Source of the DNA: an uncultured Stenotrophomonas sp.
Lineage (GTDB): Bacteria; Pseudomonadota; Gammaproteobacteria; Xanthomonadales; Xanthomonadaceae
Assembly (NCBI RefSeq): GCF_945952405.1
Contig: NZ_CAMFIA010000001.1
Span: 310,001 to 374,000 of the forward strand
Length of the DNA: 64,000 nt
Direction: 5' to 3'
Shown: positions 38,590 through 47,305 of the stretch, one piece after another
Layout: every line of letters begins with the position of its first letter
Numbering within the stretch: the stretch's first letter is position 1
Position numbers and translations under genes: made by a program
Notes under the pieces: generated by a model
What the model saw: only the letters and a program-made list of their open reading frames with translations
Told to the model about the DNA's origin: nothing
Databases searched by the model: none

Positions 38590-39587
38590 GCGAACAGCAC
38601 GCTCATGCCGGGGCGGAAGCCCTCGATGCGGCGTACCGGGCGCACCCGCACCTCGAAGCTGCGGACGTCGTAGCCGGACGATTGGCGGGTGGTACGCCAG
38701 GTCGCGTAGTCACCGGCCGGATTGATGAAGTAGACCTCGAACTCGGCGTCCTGGCCGAGTGCCGGCACGCTGCCCGTGAGCTTGCTGCCGACCTTCAGGC
38801 CCTGCATCTGCGATTCGCGCAGGTTCATCGCCACCCACATGCGGTCGATGTCGACCAGGGTGAACACCGGGTAGCCGGCCGGCACCAGTTCACCCGGGTC
38901 GGCCATGCGCTTGTTGATCTCGCCGGCGACCGGCGCGCGGCCTTCCACCTCGGCGCGCGCGGCATTGACCTCGGCCACTGCGCCCTGCGCCTGCTGCACC
39001 TGGCCCTGCGCGGCACGCTTGTCCTGCTCGCGTGCGCCGGCCAACGCCATGTCGTATTGCGCGCGCGCAGCCCGCGCCAGCTCGCGCGAACTGGTGGCCT
39101 GGGCCAGCGCTTCATCGCGCTTCTGCCGGGTCATCACGCCTTCGTTGAACAGGTTCTGCACGCGCTGGTAGGTGGCTTCGGCCAGCGTTGCACCGGCTTC
39201 GGCGCGCTTCCAGTTGGCTTCGGCGGCGCGGATGTCCTCGCTGCGCGCGCCTTCGTCGGCCTTGTCCGCGACGGCCTGCGCCGCAGCCAGCGCGCCATGG
39301 GCCTGCTGTTCCTTGGCGGCAACCTCGGGGCTGTCGAGCAGGAACAGCACCTGTCCGGGCTGTACGCGATCGCCCTCGCGGACCTTCAGTTCGGCCACGC
39401 GTGCGGTGATCTTGGCGGCCACATTGATCGTGTCCGCATCGGCCATGCCCTGGATCTGGTCAGCCGGGCTGCGCCAGGCCAGCCACAGGCCCAGCACCAC
39501 CACGGTCAGCAGGACCACCACCAGGATCGGTCCCAGCCGACGCTTGCCGGGGGGCGTTGTCGCTTCGTCGTGCAGCACATCACTCAT
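38574..39587 (-). CDS. HlyD-family periplasmic adaptor protein
   Basis: 337 residues. One N-terminal membrane helix (LGPILVVVLLTVVVLGLWLAW), a lipoyl half-motif (VREGDRVQPGQVLFLLDSPEV), a long coiled-coil hairpin rich in Ala/Glu/Gln (about residues 95-215), then the second half (GRAPVAGEINKRMADPGELVPAGYPVFTLVDI). It bridges the permeases to the outer-membrane channel. It overlaps the upstream TolC-like gene by eight bases. Confidence 0.92.
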   Translation of the reverse strand: MSDVLHDEATTPPGKRRLGPILVVVLLTVVVLGLWLAWRSPADQIQGMADADTINVAAKITARVAELKVREGDRVQPGQVLFLLDSPEVAAKEQQAHGALAAAQAVADKADEGARSEDIRAAEANWKRAEAGATLAEATYQRVQNLFNEGVMTRQKRDEALAQATSSRELARAARAQYDMALAGAREQDKRAAQGQVQQAQGAVAEVNAARAEVEGRAPVAGEINKRMADPGELVPAGYPVFTLVDIDRMWVAMNLRESQMQGLKVGSKLTGSVPALGQDAEFEVYFINPAGDYATWRTTRQSSGYDVRSFEVRVRPVRRIEGFRPGMSVLFAWPQH

Positions 39588-40986
39588 GGTCGATCACCTC
39601 ATCCGCACGCCGCCGGAACTCTTCGAAACGGTCCATCTGTCCACTGACCTCCAGCAACTGTGCCAGCGCAACATCGTATTGGTAGGCGGCCTGCGCGCGC
39701 TCGACGCGGGCACCGCCGAGGCCGAGCCGTGCGTCGATCACATCCAGCGAGGTGGCCTGGCCTTCGCGGAACGCCAGTTCCTGCAGGCGCAGGTTTTCCT
39801 GGGCCTGGGCGATGCTGCTGTCGAGCAGCACGAACTGCTGGCGCGCGCTTTCCAGTTCGTTCCAGGCCTTGCGCACGCCCAGTGCCACCTGGTTCTCGGC
39901 TTCGCGCAGGCCGGCCTCGGCCTGCTCCTGCTGCGCACGCGCGGCGCTGATCTGCGCCGGTCGCGAGTTCGGCGACAGGAAGGTGTACTTCAGGCCGATG
40001 CCGAAGGCCCAGTCCGGATCGGTCAGCATTTCATCGCGGCGGCGGAAGTCGTACTGGCCGAAGGCGAAGATCTGCGGCTTCAGCTTGGCCTGCTGCACGC
40101 GCACACCCTGTTCGGCCTGCGCCACCATCGCCCGCAGGCGCGCGATCTGCGGTTGCCGCGCCTGCGCGGTACGCTCGAAGCTGGCGACCGGTTGCAGCGG
40201 CGCACGCTGCACGAACAGCGGCGATACCGGCTGCACCTCGCCGCCGCTGCGCAGCAGCGTAGCCAGCGCGGCCTTCAGCGTGGCCAGGTCGTTGACCGTC
40301 TTCTGGTATTCGCGCTCGGCCTTGTCGCGGGCCACGGTGGCCTGCAGGCGCTGGGCGCGGGTGGCGAAGCCCTCGCGCTCGAGCTTTTCCGCGTCGGACA
40401 GGTGGCGGTTGAGGCCGTCGCGTACATCGCGGCGCACGTCCACGGCCTGCTCGGCCAGGCGCTGGCCGAAATAGGCCTGCGCCAACTGCACGGTCAGTGA
40501 CTGGCGCTGTGCTTCGCGCTCGGCGCTGGCCTGTTCATGGGCGGCGCTGGCGGCACGTTGCGCGGCCGGAATCACCCCGCCGGTGTACAGCGGCAGCACT
40601 GCGGTCACCACCGGGCGCGTACGCCAATCGCGCTCGGTGAATGACAGCGGCGAGTCGATGCCAAACGCTTCGGCCACCGGCGCCAGCGAACCCAGCGGCA
40701 GGGTGAGGGTCTTCTGGAACTGCAGGCGGCGCACTTCACCGGTGATCTCCGGCAGGCGCAGCAGGCGGGTCGCCTCCTGCAGGTCCTGCTTGTTGCGCAC
40801 GGCGGCATCGGCGGCGGCCAGCGCATCGGAGACCTGCTCCAGCCGTTGCCGCGCCTGTTCCCAGTCCAGCGCCGGTGCATCGGCGGTACTCTGCGCCATC
40901 GCCGCGAACGGCAGGCAGGCCGCCAGGGCCATGCCGGCGACGCTCACCGAGCTGCGCATCCTTGTCCGTCGGCGGCTCACGCGCAT
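39580..40986 (-). CDS. TolC-family outer membrane channel protein
   Basis: 468 residues with a signal (VAGMALAACLPFAAMAQ). Two TolC repeats are visible: EQARQRLEQVSDALAAADAAVRN and later YKFTFLS-like GIGLKYTFLSPNSRPAQISAAR. Long helices EQAEAGLREAENQVALGVRKAWNEL complete the fold. CAGGAACGGC before the ATG at 40986 supports the longer start. It is first in the efflux operon, 78 bases after the argP stop. Confidence 0.9.
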   Translation of the reverse strand: MRVSRRRTRMRSSVSVAGMALAACLPFAAMAQSTADAPALDWEQARQRLEQVSDALAAADAAVRNKQDLQEATRLLRLPEITGEVRRLQFQKTLTLPLGSLAPVAEAFGIDSPLSFTERDWRTRPVVTAVLPLYTGGVIPAAQRAASAAHEQASAEREAQRQSLTVQLAQAYFGQRLAEQAVDVRRDVRDGLNRHLSDAEKLEREGFATRAQRLQATVARDKAEREYQKTVNDLATLKAALATLLRSGGEVQPVSPLFVQRAPLQPVASFERTAQARQPQIARLRAMVAQAEQGVRVQQAKLKPQIFAFGQYDFRRRDEMLTDPDWAFGIGLKYTFLSPNSRPAQISAARAQQEQAEAGLREAENQVALGVRKAWNELESARQQFVLLDSSIAQAQENLRLQELAFREGQATSLDVIDARLGLGGARVERAQAAYQYDVALAQLLEVSGQMDRFEEFRRRADEVIDHE

Positions 40987-41064
40987 GCCGTTCCTGTAGT
41001 GAAGAAGTGGGAAAACGGTAGTGGTCGGCGTGTGAAGCCGGGGTCTGCGGTCATCGTCTCGTCC

Positions 41065-41958
41065 TCAACGTAGCGTGCCGCTGGCGGCAGTGCGCAGCGC
41101 CTGGGTGATGTGCTGCAGCGTGCTTGAGCGCACGGCAGCATGCTGCCAGTACAGGGGCACATCGAGCCAGCGGCGGGGTTCCAGTACCACCACGCGGCCG
41201 GCACGTACGGCCGGTGCGACCAGGGTTTCCGGGGCCATGCCCCAGCCGAGTCCGCACGCGGCGGCTTCGACAAACCCGGTGGAAGAGGGGAGGTAGTGTA
41301 GCGGTGGCTGCAGGCGTGCGCGGGTCAAGCGTCGCACGAAGCGCCATTGCAGTTCATCTTTGCGGTTGAACACCAGCATCGGCGCGCGCGCCAATGCAGC
41401 GGCCTGCATGCCGTCGCTGAAGTAGCGCTGCGCGAACCCGGGGGCGGCGATGGCGTGGTAGCGCATGGCGCCGAGCGGATGCACGTTGCAGCCCTTCACG
41501 GGCTGGCTTTCGGCGGTGACCGCGCCGAGCACGCTGCCATCGCGCAGCAGGTGCAAGGTGTGGTCCTGGTCGTCCATGCGCAGGTCGAACAGGTAGCCGT
41601 GGCGCTGATGCAGGTCGGCGATGGCCGGCACGAACCAGGTATCCAGGGAATCGTCGTTGACCGCCAGCGGGATCGGCGTGCGTGCGCTGCCGCTGCCTTG
41701 TTCGGGCAGCAGTTCGGCCAATGCCTCGACCTCCAGGGCCTGCATTGGCCGTACCCGGCGCAGCAGTGCTTCACCGGCGGTGGTGGGGCGGCACGGTGCC
41801 TGGCGCACCAGCAGGACCTGGCCGAGCCGGTCTTCCAGTGCCTTGATCCGCTGCGACAGTGCCGAGGGGCTGATCGACAGCCGGCGCGCGGCGGCCTCGA
41901 AGCTGCCTTCCTCCAGTACCGCGGCAAACGCGGCCAGTTGCGGATGTACCAGGTCCAT
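41065..41958 (-). CDS. argP: LysR-type regulator ArgP (controls arginine/lysine exporter)
   Basis: 297 residues. The N-terminal winged helix reads HPQLAAFAAVLEEGSFEAAARRLSISPSALSQRIKALEDRLG, the typical ArgP/IciA/LysG start, followed by a co-inducer domain. It is divergent from an argO/lysE gene, 106 bases apart, the classical arrangement in which ArgP with Arg or Lys controls the exporter. Confidence 0.9.
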   Translation of the reverse strand: MDLVHPQLAAFAAVLEEGSFEAAARRLSISPSALSQRIKALEDRLGQVLLVRQAPCRPTTAGEALLRRVRPMQALEVEALAELLPEQGSGSARTPIPLAVNDDSLDTWFVPAIADLHQRHGYLFDLRMDDQDHTLHLLRDGSVLGAVTAESQPVKGCNVHPLGAMRYHAIAAPGFAQRYFSDGMQAAALARAPMLVFNRKDELQWRFVRRLTRARLQPPLHYLPSSTGFVEAAACGLGWGMAPETLVAPAVRAGRVVVLEPRRWLDVPLYWQHAAVRSSTLQHITQALRTAASGTLR

Positions 41959-42064
41959 GCAGGCGCCTCTTCAGTTTTTCTGCACAGGATAAAGAAAAAA
42001 CAGATTGTCTTAACGGGGCGATTGGCCGCACCCTGCGCGTCCCCTCGCTGCCTGCCGCGTTCCG
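41959..42064. promoter_or_regulatory. argP-argO divergent control region
   Basis: An unusually AT-rich stretch (41973-42012, TTTTTCTGCACAGGATAAAG followed by AAAAAAC) between the two start codons. It should hold both promoters and the ArgP binding site. I cannot fix the boxes from sequence alone. Confidence 0.5.
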
Positions 42065-42679
42065 ATGTGGATTGCCGCTACCGCCGCCGGCCTGTTCGCA
42101 GGTGCCGGCCTGATCATCGCCATCGGTGCGCAGAACGCCTTCGTGCTGCGCCAGGGCCTGCAGCTGCGCCATGTCGGAAAGGTGGTGCTGGCCTGCGCCG
42201 GCGCGGACATCGCGCTGATCCTGGCCGGCGTCGGTGGCATGGGCGCGCTGGTGCTGGAGTGGCCGCAGCTGCTGCAGGTGCTGCGCTTCGGCGGCGCGGC
42301 ATTCCTGCTCTGGTACGGCCTGCAGGCCGGGCTGCGCGCGTGGCGTGGTGGCAGTGCGCTGGCTGCGGCGGCGACGCACGGCGGCAGCGGGCGGCAGGTG
42401 CTGCTGACCTGCCTGGCCTTCACCCTGCTCAATCCGCACGTGTACCTGGATACGGTAGTGCTGCTCGGCAGCCTGTCCACGCGCTACCCGGGTGATCTGC
42501 GCTGGGCGTTTGCCGCTGGCGCCTGCATCGCCAGCGTGGCCTGGTTCTGCACGCTGGGCTATGGCGCGCGCCTGCTGCAGCCGGTGTTCCGCAGGCCGGC
42601 GGCCTGGCGGCTGCTGGACGCCTGCGTGGCGCTTTTCATGTTCTGCCTTGCGGCGTTGCTGCTGGTGCGCCCGCTCTAG
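42065..42679 (+). CDS. argO: LysE/ArgO-family basic amino acid exporter
   Basis: 204 residues and six membrane segments. The family opening GLFAGAGLIIAIGAQNAFVLRQGL and the central TCLAFTLLNPHVYLDTVVLLGSL (NPHxYLD) are both present. It exports arginine and/or lysine. The stop overlaps the 3' end of the convergent map gene. Confidence 0.92.
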   Translation: MWIAATAAGLFAGAGLIIAIGAQNAFVLRQGLQLRHVGKVVLACAGADIALILAGVGGMGALVLEWPQLLQVLRFGGAAFLLWYGLQAGLRAWRGGSALAAAATHGGSGRQVLLTCLAFTLLNPHVYLDTVVLLGSLSTRYPGDLRWAFAAGACIASVAWFCTLGYGARLLQPVFRRPAAWRLLDACVALFMFCLAALLLVRPL

Positions 42680-43464
42680 GCGGCCTGTACCGCGCACAGC
42701 GGCGTTTCGCCGGGGCGCAGGGTGAGCACGCGCACGCCACTGCCGGTGACCGCCACGGTGTGCTCGAACTGCGCCGACAGCTTTCCATCACGGGTATACA
42801 CCGGCCATTGGTCCGGCTGCTGGCGAATGGCCGGCTTGCCCTGGTTGAGCATCGGCTCGATGGTGAACACCATGCCTTCCTCCAGCGTCATGCCGGTGCC
42901 GGGATGGCCGTAGTGCAGGATCTGCGGGTCCTCGTGCATCTCCTGGCCGATGCCATGCCCGCAGTACTCCTTCACCACGCTGTAGCCGTGGCTGCGCGCA
43001 TGGCGGGCGATGGCATGGCCGATGTCGCCCAGGCGCGCGCCGGGGCGTACCGCAGCGATGCCTTTCCACATTGCCTGGTAGGCGGTCTGCACCAGCCGGC
43101 GCGCGGCGTAATCGACCTCGCCAACCAGGTAGGTGGTGCTGGAATCGGCGATGTAGCCGTTCTTCTCCAGGGTGATGTCGAGGTTGACGATCTGGCCGCT
43201 GCACAGCACGTCTGCGGTGCTGGGAACGCCGTGACAGATCACGTTGTCGATCGAGGTATTGAGGACGTACGGGAAACCATACTGGCCCTTGCTGGCCGGC
43301 CGCGCCTGCAGCTCATCGACGATCATGCGCTCAACGAAATCGTTGATCTCCATCGTGCTGCGGCCTGGCAGTGGCAAGCGGTCGAGCGCGGCGAACACCT
43401 GCGCCAGCAGGCGCCCGGATTCGGCCATGCGTTCGATTTCGTCCGGCCGCTTGATGATCGCCAT
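42676..43464 (-). CDS. map: Type I methionine aminopeptidase (ParD-linked paralogue)
   Basis: 262 residues with all five metal ligands: NLDITLEKNGYIADSS (two Asp), YCGHGIGQEMHEDP (His), VFTIEPML and SAQFEHTVAV (Glu). It removes N-terminal Met. The gene directly follows a ParD-like gene with one base between stop and start. It is therefore probably the accessory map copy rather than the one usually beside rpsB/tsf. Confidence 0.93.
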   Translation of the reverse strand: MAIIKRPDEIERMAESGRLLAQVFAALDRLPLPGRSTMEINDFVERMIVDELQARPASKGQYGFPYVLNTSIDNVICHGVPSTADVLCSGQIVNLDITLEKNGYIADSSTTYLVGEVDYAARRLVQTAYQAMWKGIAAVRPGARLGDIGHAIARHARSHGYSVVKEYCGHGIGQEMHEDPQILHYGHPGTGMTLEEGMVFTIEPMLNQGKPAIRQQPDQWPVYTRDGKLSAQFEHTVAVTGSGVRVLTLRPGETPLCAVQAA

Positions 43465-43465
43465 G

Positions 43466-43678
43466 TCAGGCCTGCCCGGGCGCCAGCGCCTGCGGGTGCA
43501 CCCCGGCGGCGCGCAGTTCGCTGGCGACGATGTCCTGGAAGCTCAACGTGGGGTTCATCTCACAGAGCATGCCGACCCGGATCCAGAAGTTGGCCTGGGC
43601 GTTGATCGAGCGGCTGGAAACGGTGCAGGCACGGCGCAGCTGGTCGTGCAGGGTGTCATCGATGTTGACGATGCCCAT
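43466..43678 (-). CDS. ParD-like antitoxin-family protein
   Basis: 70 residues: MGIVNIDDTLHDQLRRACTV, then SSRSINAQANFWIRVGMLCE and TLSFQDIVASELRAAGV. The N-terminal strand followed by two helices fits a ribbon-helix-helix DNA-binding fold, as in the ParD_like family. No ParE-type toxin follows; the partner gene is a methionine aminopeptidase. A strong palindrome overlies the presumed promoter, suggesting autoregulation. Confidence 0.82.
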   Translation of the reverse strand: MGIVNIDDTLHDQLRRACTVSSRSINAQANFWIRVGMLCEMNPTLSFQDIVASELRAAGVHPQALAPGQA

Positions 43679-43699
43679 GGGGAATCCTGGGAAAAGGGG

Positions 43700-43725
43700 T
43701 ATACGAAGCGTATATGTTTCGTATA
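43700..43725. promoter_or_regulatory. Palindromic operator upstream of parD-like gene
   Basis: TATACGAA (43700-43707) and TTCGTATA (43718-43725) form a perfect inverted repeat, and an inner ATACG/CGTAT pair overlaps it. It lies 22 bases ahead of the ATG and is AT-rich in a GC-rich setting. This suits autoregulation by a ribbon-helix-helix dimer. Confidence 0.65.
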
Positions 43726-43753
43726 TTCAATTCAAGGGTGCCGCAGCAACGCT

Positions 43754-43860
43754 GTAGAGCCGAGCCCATGCTGGGCTGCCGTTGGCCACAGCCGGTCAGC
43801 CGAGCATGGGCTCGGCTCTACAGGTCGCAATGCGATAGCCGACCATGGGCTCGGCGCTAC
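43754..43860. repeat. Cluster of three SMAG-like GTAG repeats
   Basis: Unit one at 43754-43778 is forward (GTAGAGCCGAGCCCATG...). Units two (43799-43821) and three (43838-43860) are reversed, ending CTCTAC and CGCTAC. Units one and two form an inverted dimer. The cluster fills the gap between the parD-like promoter and the arginase-like gene's stop. Confidence 0.8.
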
Positions 43861-43870
43861 AGGTCGGCGG

Positions 43871-44755
43871 TCAGCAGGCGGTTGGCAGCGCGGCCATGGC
43901 GGCCAGCAGCTCGCGGTTCACCTGCTGGTGCCGTGCCTGCCACACCGGCAGGTCATCGGCACTGATGTCGGGCTGGCCATCCAGCGACGACAGCCAGCGC
44001 TTGAAACGGCTCTGGTAGTTGGCCAGCGACACTTCGCCGGTGATGTCACTGCCCACCAGCCCGCCGGCGCGCAACGCCTCGATCACCACCAGGGCATGCT
44101 CCAGCTGGAAGCGGCCCTGGTCCCAGTTGCTGCGGGCCACGTCCTCGGCGAACACGTCCTTGTCGATCGACAGGTAGGTCGGCTGTGGTGACTTGGCCTG
44201 CTCGGCGGCGAAGGCGGCCACCAGCGCCTCGGGGTGCTCGAAACGGCGGAACGCGTGGCCCATGCCAAGGCGATGGCCCCAGCTGACATCCACGTCCATG
44301 CACCAGTACGTCAGGCGGCCGCCCAGCAGCGGGCGCCAGTGGTTTTCCCAGGCATGGCCGAGGCCGATGTCGCTGGAAGTGATGCCGAGCACGTGGATGT
44401 GGGAAATCTGCGGCAGCTTGCTGGCAGCGTTCACCCACGACCCGCAGTGCATGCCGAACGGGAAGCGCATGTTGTCCGGATGGTTGTCCAGCACCACCAG
44501 CTGGAACGGCTCCTGCGCGCGCATGCGGCGCAGCAGCGGCAGGCTGAGATGATGGAAGTCACCACTGCCGAGCATCACCGTGCCGAGCTGGGCCGGCAGC
44601 GGGGCCAGCACTTCAGCGGCGAAACGGTCGAGGGTGGCATTGCTGCAGGCGAAGCGCAGCGGATCGTGCCATGCCGGCAAGGCGACGGTCTGCGCCTGGG
44701 GCAGCGGCAGTACGCCGCCGTCCAGGTCCAGGATCAACGGGGAACGCAACGGCAT
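43871..44755 (-). CDS. Arginase-fold (ureohydrolase-like) protein
   Basis: 294 residues. The dimanganese motifs are recognisable but altered. GSGDFHHLSLP stands for the usual GGDHS, LDNHPDN for DAHxD, and YLSIDKDVFAEDVA for SxDxDxxDP; SDITGEVS follows. Ligand-type His and Asp residues therefore persist, so hydrolysis of a guanidino or related C-N bond is plausible. Substrate unknown. It is the last gene of the minus-strand cluster, 3 bases after the GNAT gene. Confidence 0.8.
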   Translation of the reverse strand: MPLRSPLILDLDGGVLPLPQAQTVALPAWHDPLRFACSNATLDRFAAEVLAPLPAQLGTVMLGSGDFHHLSLPLLRRMRAQEPFQLVVLDNHPDNMRFPFGMHCGSWVNAASKLPQISHIHVLGITSSDIGLGHAWENHWRPLLGGRLTYWCMDVDVSWGHRLGMGHAFRRFEHPEALVAAFAAEQAKSPQPTYLSIDKDVFAEDVARSNWDQGRFQLEHALVVIEALRAGGLVGSDITGEVSLANYQSRFKRWLSSLDGQPDISADDLPVWQARHQQVNRELLAAMAALPTAC

Positions 44756-44758
44756 CGT

Positions 44759-45829
44759 TCAGCCGCCTCCATCAGGTTCGCCCTGCAGGTACGGGGCCAG
44801 TCTGCGCAGGGCGGCGCGCAGCAGCGGGGAACGGGCGTGGATCGCGTGCCGGGTGGAGGTGAAGCGGGCACCCAGTTCGGCCTTGATCCGCGAATCGGTC
44901 CAGCCCGCCACGTAGTGGCTCAGGCCATGCTGCAGCGCGTATTCGAGGTTGTGCATCCAGCTGACCGCATACAGGTTGTGCTCGCGTGACTGCGGGTAGG
45001 CCAGACCGATGTACTTGTCCACCAGCTTTCCGGCATGCACATAGCACAGGTTCCAGCCGATCAGCTGGCCCTGGTGGCGATACAGGAACATCCGTCCCTG
45101 GCCCTGGCTGTCGGCCAGCAGGTGCTGCAGGTAGGGCAGGCCGAGCTGGTCGAAATGCACCGCGCTCTGCGCGTACACAGCCAGGTAGAGTGCATACAGT
45201 TCGGCCTGCAGCTGCGGGTCGGCCAGGGCCGGATCGCCGGTGGCGATACAGTCGATCTGCAGGTCGTCGCGCGAGCGCAGCTTGCGCCGGATGTTCTTGC
45301 GGCGCGAGGACGACAGGCGGCCGAGATAGCCGTCGAGCGAATCGAAATCGATCGCGACCCAGGCCAGCGGCATGCCCTCCAGTTCGACGAAGCCGCGCGC
45401 CCGCAACGCCTGCAGGAAGGCCGCGCTGTGCGCGTTGGCCGCGTCATCCAGCAGGGGGGAATCGATCGCCAGATCCTTGACCACCAGCAGGCGCGTATCG
45501 CCGATCGCGTGACGCGTCACGTCCTCGGCCAGCGCCTCGGCCGCAACGTGCGCCGGCAGCGGCGTGTACTCGGTGCTGGTGGCGCCCACAAAGCGGGTCC
45601 GCCAGGTGATCCACGGCCGCCACAGGCGCGACAGCGGCAGCCCGAGCAGCCTGCCGCGCAGTTCGTCGTCCATCGTGGTGGTCAGGTCCAGCGGCGCACG
45701 GAAGGTCGGCAGGCCGCTGGGCAGGCGGCCCGCCTCGAAGCCGAGCGGCGGGTGGGCCAGGAAGCCCTCCAGCAGCGCGGCCGGTTCCAGCGCGGTGCTG
45801 GAGGCGCGTGACGTCATCTCCATCGGCAC
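44759..45829 (-). CDS. GNAT/FemAB-type acyl- or aminoacyltransferase
   Basis: 356 residues. The centre has LPLAWVAIDF-like MPLAWVAIDFDSLDGYLGRL, then SSSRRKNIRRKLRSRDDLQI, a motif of the FemAB-like/GNAT group (PF13480 type). It is followed by YLAVYAQSAVHFDQLGLPYLQ and GQLIGWNLCYVHAGKLVDKYIG. It probably transfers an acyl or aminoacyl group to an amine. ATG 45829, 45823 or 45817 could be the start. It follows the aminotransferase gene by 23 bases. Confidence 0.75.
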   Translation of the reverse strand: MPMEMTSRASSTALEPAALLEGFLAHPPLGFEAGRLPSGLPTFRAPLDLTTTMDDELRGRLLGLPLSRLWRPWITWRTRFVGATSTEYTPLPAHVAAEALAEDVTRHAIGDTRLLVVKDLAIDSPLLDDAANAHSAAFLQALRARGFVELEGMPLAWVAIDFDSLDGYLGRLSSSRRKNIRRKLRSRDDLQIDCIATGDPALADPQLQAELYALYLAVYAQSAVHFDQLGLPYLQHLLADSQGQGRMFLYRHQGQLIGWNLCYVHAGKLVDKYIGLAYPQSREHNLYAVSWMHNLEYALQHGLSHYVAGWTDSRIKAELGARFTSTRHAIHARSPLLRAALRRLAPYLQGEPDGGG

Positions 45830-45852
45830 GGGAACCGGCAGCGCATCCGACC

Positions 45853-47253
45853 TCAGCCCTTGGCCTTGGTCAGTGCCTGGTCGAGCAGGGTGATCGCCAG
45901 GTCGATCTCTTCGTAGCTGATGTCCAGCGACGGCGCGAAGGTGATCACGTTCTTGTACCAGCCACCCACGTCGAGCACGAGGCCCATGCGCTTGCCGTCG
46001 TGCAGCAGGTCACCGGCCAGGCCGATGTCCACCATGCGGTCCAGCAGTTCCTTGTTCGGGGTGTAGCCATCGGTCTGGCAGATCTCGGCACGCAGGGCCA
46101 GGCCCAGGCCGTCGACGTCGCCGATTTCCGGGTGGCGCTTCTGCAGGCCACGCAGGCCATCGAGGAAGTACGCGCCCTTTTCCGGAACGGTGCGCTCGTA
46201 ATCCATTTCCTTGCCCAGCTTCAGCACTTCCAGGCCCAGGCGGGTGCCCAGCGGGTTGGAGTTGAAGGTGGAGTGGGTGGAGCCCGGCGGGAACACGGTC
46301 GGGTTGATCAATTCTTCGCGCGCCCACAGGCCCGACAGCGGGTTCAGGCCGTTGGTCAGCGCCTTGCCGAACACCAGAACGTCCGGGGTCACGCCGAAGT
46401 GCTCGATCGACCACAGCTTGCCGGTGCGCCAGAAGCCCATCTGGATTTCATCGACGACCATCAGGATGCCGTACTTGTCCAGCACGCGCTTGAGGCCGGT
46501 GAAGAAGTTGCGCGGCGGGATGACGTAGCCGCCGGTGCCCTGGATCGGCTCGACGTAGAACGCGGCGTATTCGGCCTGGCCGACCTTGGGATCCCACACG
46601 CCGTTGTATTCGCTTTCGAACAGGCGCTCGAACTGCCACACGCAGTGGTCGGAATACTCGTCCGGGGTCATGCCCTTCGGGCGACGGAACGGGTACGGGA
46701 ACGGGATGAACATCGCGCGCTCGCCGAAGTGGCCGTAGCGGCGGCGGTAGCGGTAGCTGGAGGTGATTGACGATGCGCCCAGGGTACGGCCGTGGTAGCC
46801 GCCTTCAAAGGCGAACATCAGGCTCTTGCCGCCGCGCGCGTTGCGCACGATCTTCAGCGAGTCTTCGATGGCCTGCGCGCCGCCGACGTTGAAATGCACG
46901 CGACCGTCGAGGCCGAACTTCTCGTGCATGTCGACGGCAATGGTCTTGGCCAGCTGCACGCGGGTCGGGTGCAGGTACTGGCTGGCGACCTGCGGCAGGG
47001 TGTCGATCTGGTCCTTCAGCGCGTCGTTCAGGCGCTTGTTGCTGTAGCCGAAGTTGCAGGCCGAGTACCACATCTGCAGATCGAGGTAGGGCACGCCCGC
47101 ACCATCGAACATGTAGCTGCCTTCGCCGCGCTGGAAGATCTTCGGCGGGTCGACGTAGTGGACGGTGTCGCCGAAGGAGCTGTAGCGGGCTTCGTCGGCC
47201 AGCAGCTGCGCGTCGGAGGCAGCCGAATCGGCGTTCTTGTCAAAAATGTTCAT
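45853..47253 (-). CDS. Class III PLP aminotransferase (diaminobutyrate/ornithine type)
   Basis: 466 residues from MNIFDKNADSAASDAQLLAD. The PLP lysine is in DVLVFGKALTNGLNPLSGL, with DEIQMGFWRTG as the cofactor-Asp motif and AFEGGYHGRTLGASSITSS as the phosphate region. Family relatives use omega-amines such as 2,4-diaminobutyrate or ornithine. YLDLQMWYSACNFGYSNKRL is unusual at the substrate mouth. The reading frame is open 62 codons upstream, but the family start and spacing favour 47253. Confidence 0.85.
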   Translation of the reverse strand: MNIFDKNADSAASDAQLLADEARYSSFGDTVHYVDPPKIFQRGEGSYMFDGAGVPYLDLQMWYSACNFGYSNKRLNDALKDQIDTLPQVASQYLHPTRVQLAKTIAVDMHEKFGLDGRVHFNVGGAQAIEDSLKIVRNARGGKSLMFAFEGGYHGRTLGASSITSSYRYRRRYGHFGERAMFIPFPYPFRRPKGMTPDEYSDHCVWQFERLFESEYNGVWDPKVGQAEYAAFYVEPIQGTGGYVIPPRNFFTGLKRVLDKYGILMVVDEIQMGFWRTGKLWSIEHFGVTPDVLVFGKALTNGLNPLSGLWAREELINPTVFPPGSTHSTFNSNPLGTRLGLEVLKLGKEMDYERTVPEKGAYFLDGLRGLQKRHPEIGDVDGLGLALRAEICQTDGYTPNKELLDRMVDIGLAGDLLHDGKRMGLVLDVGGWYKNVITFAPSLDISYEEIDLAITLLDQALTKAKG

Positions 47254-47305
47254 GCAGTTCGGTTCCGTGAAGGACGTTCGAAAGGGGGCAACAGGGGGAG
47301 CGTGC

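Noticed and set aside
43466-43678. Classical ParDE toxin-antitoxin locus
   Set aside because: No ParE/RelE-like toxin is next to the ParD-like gene; the partner is a methionine aminopeptidase.
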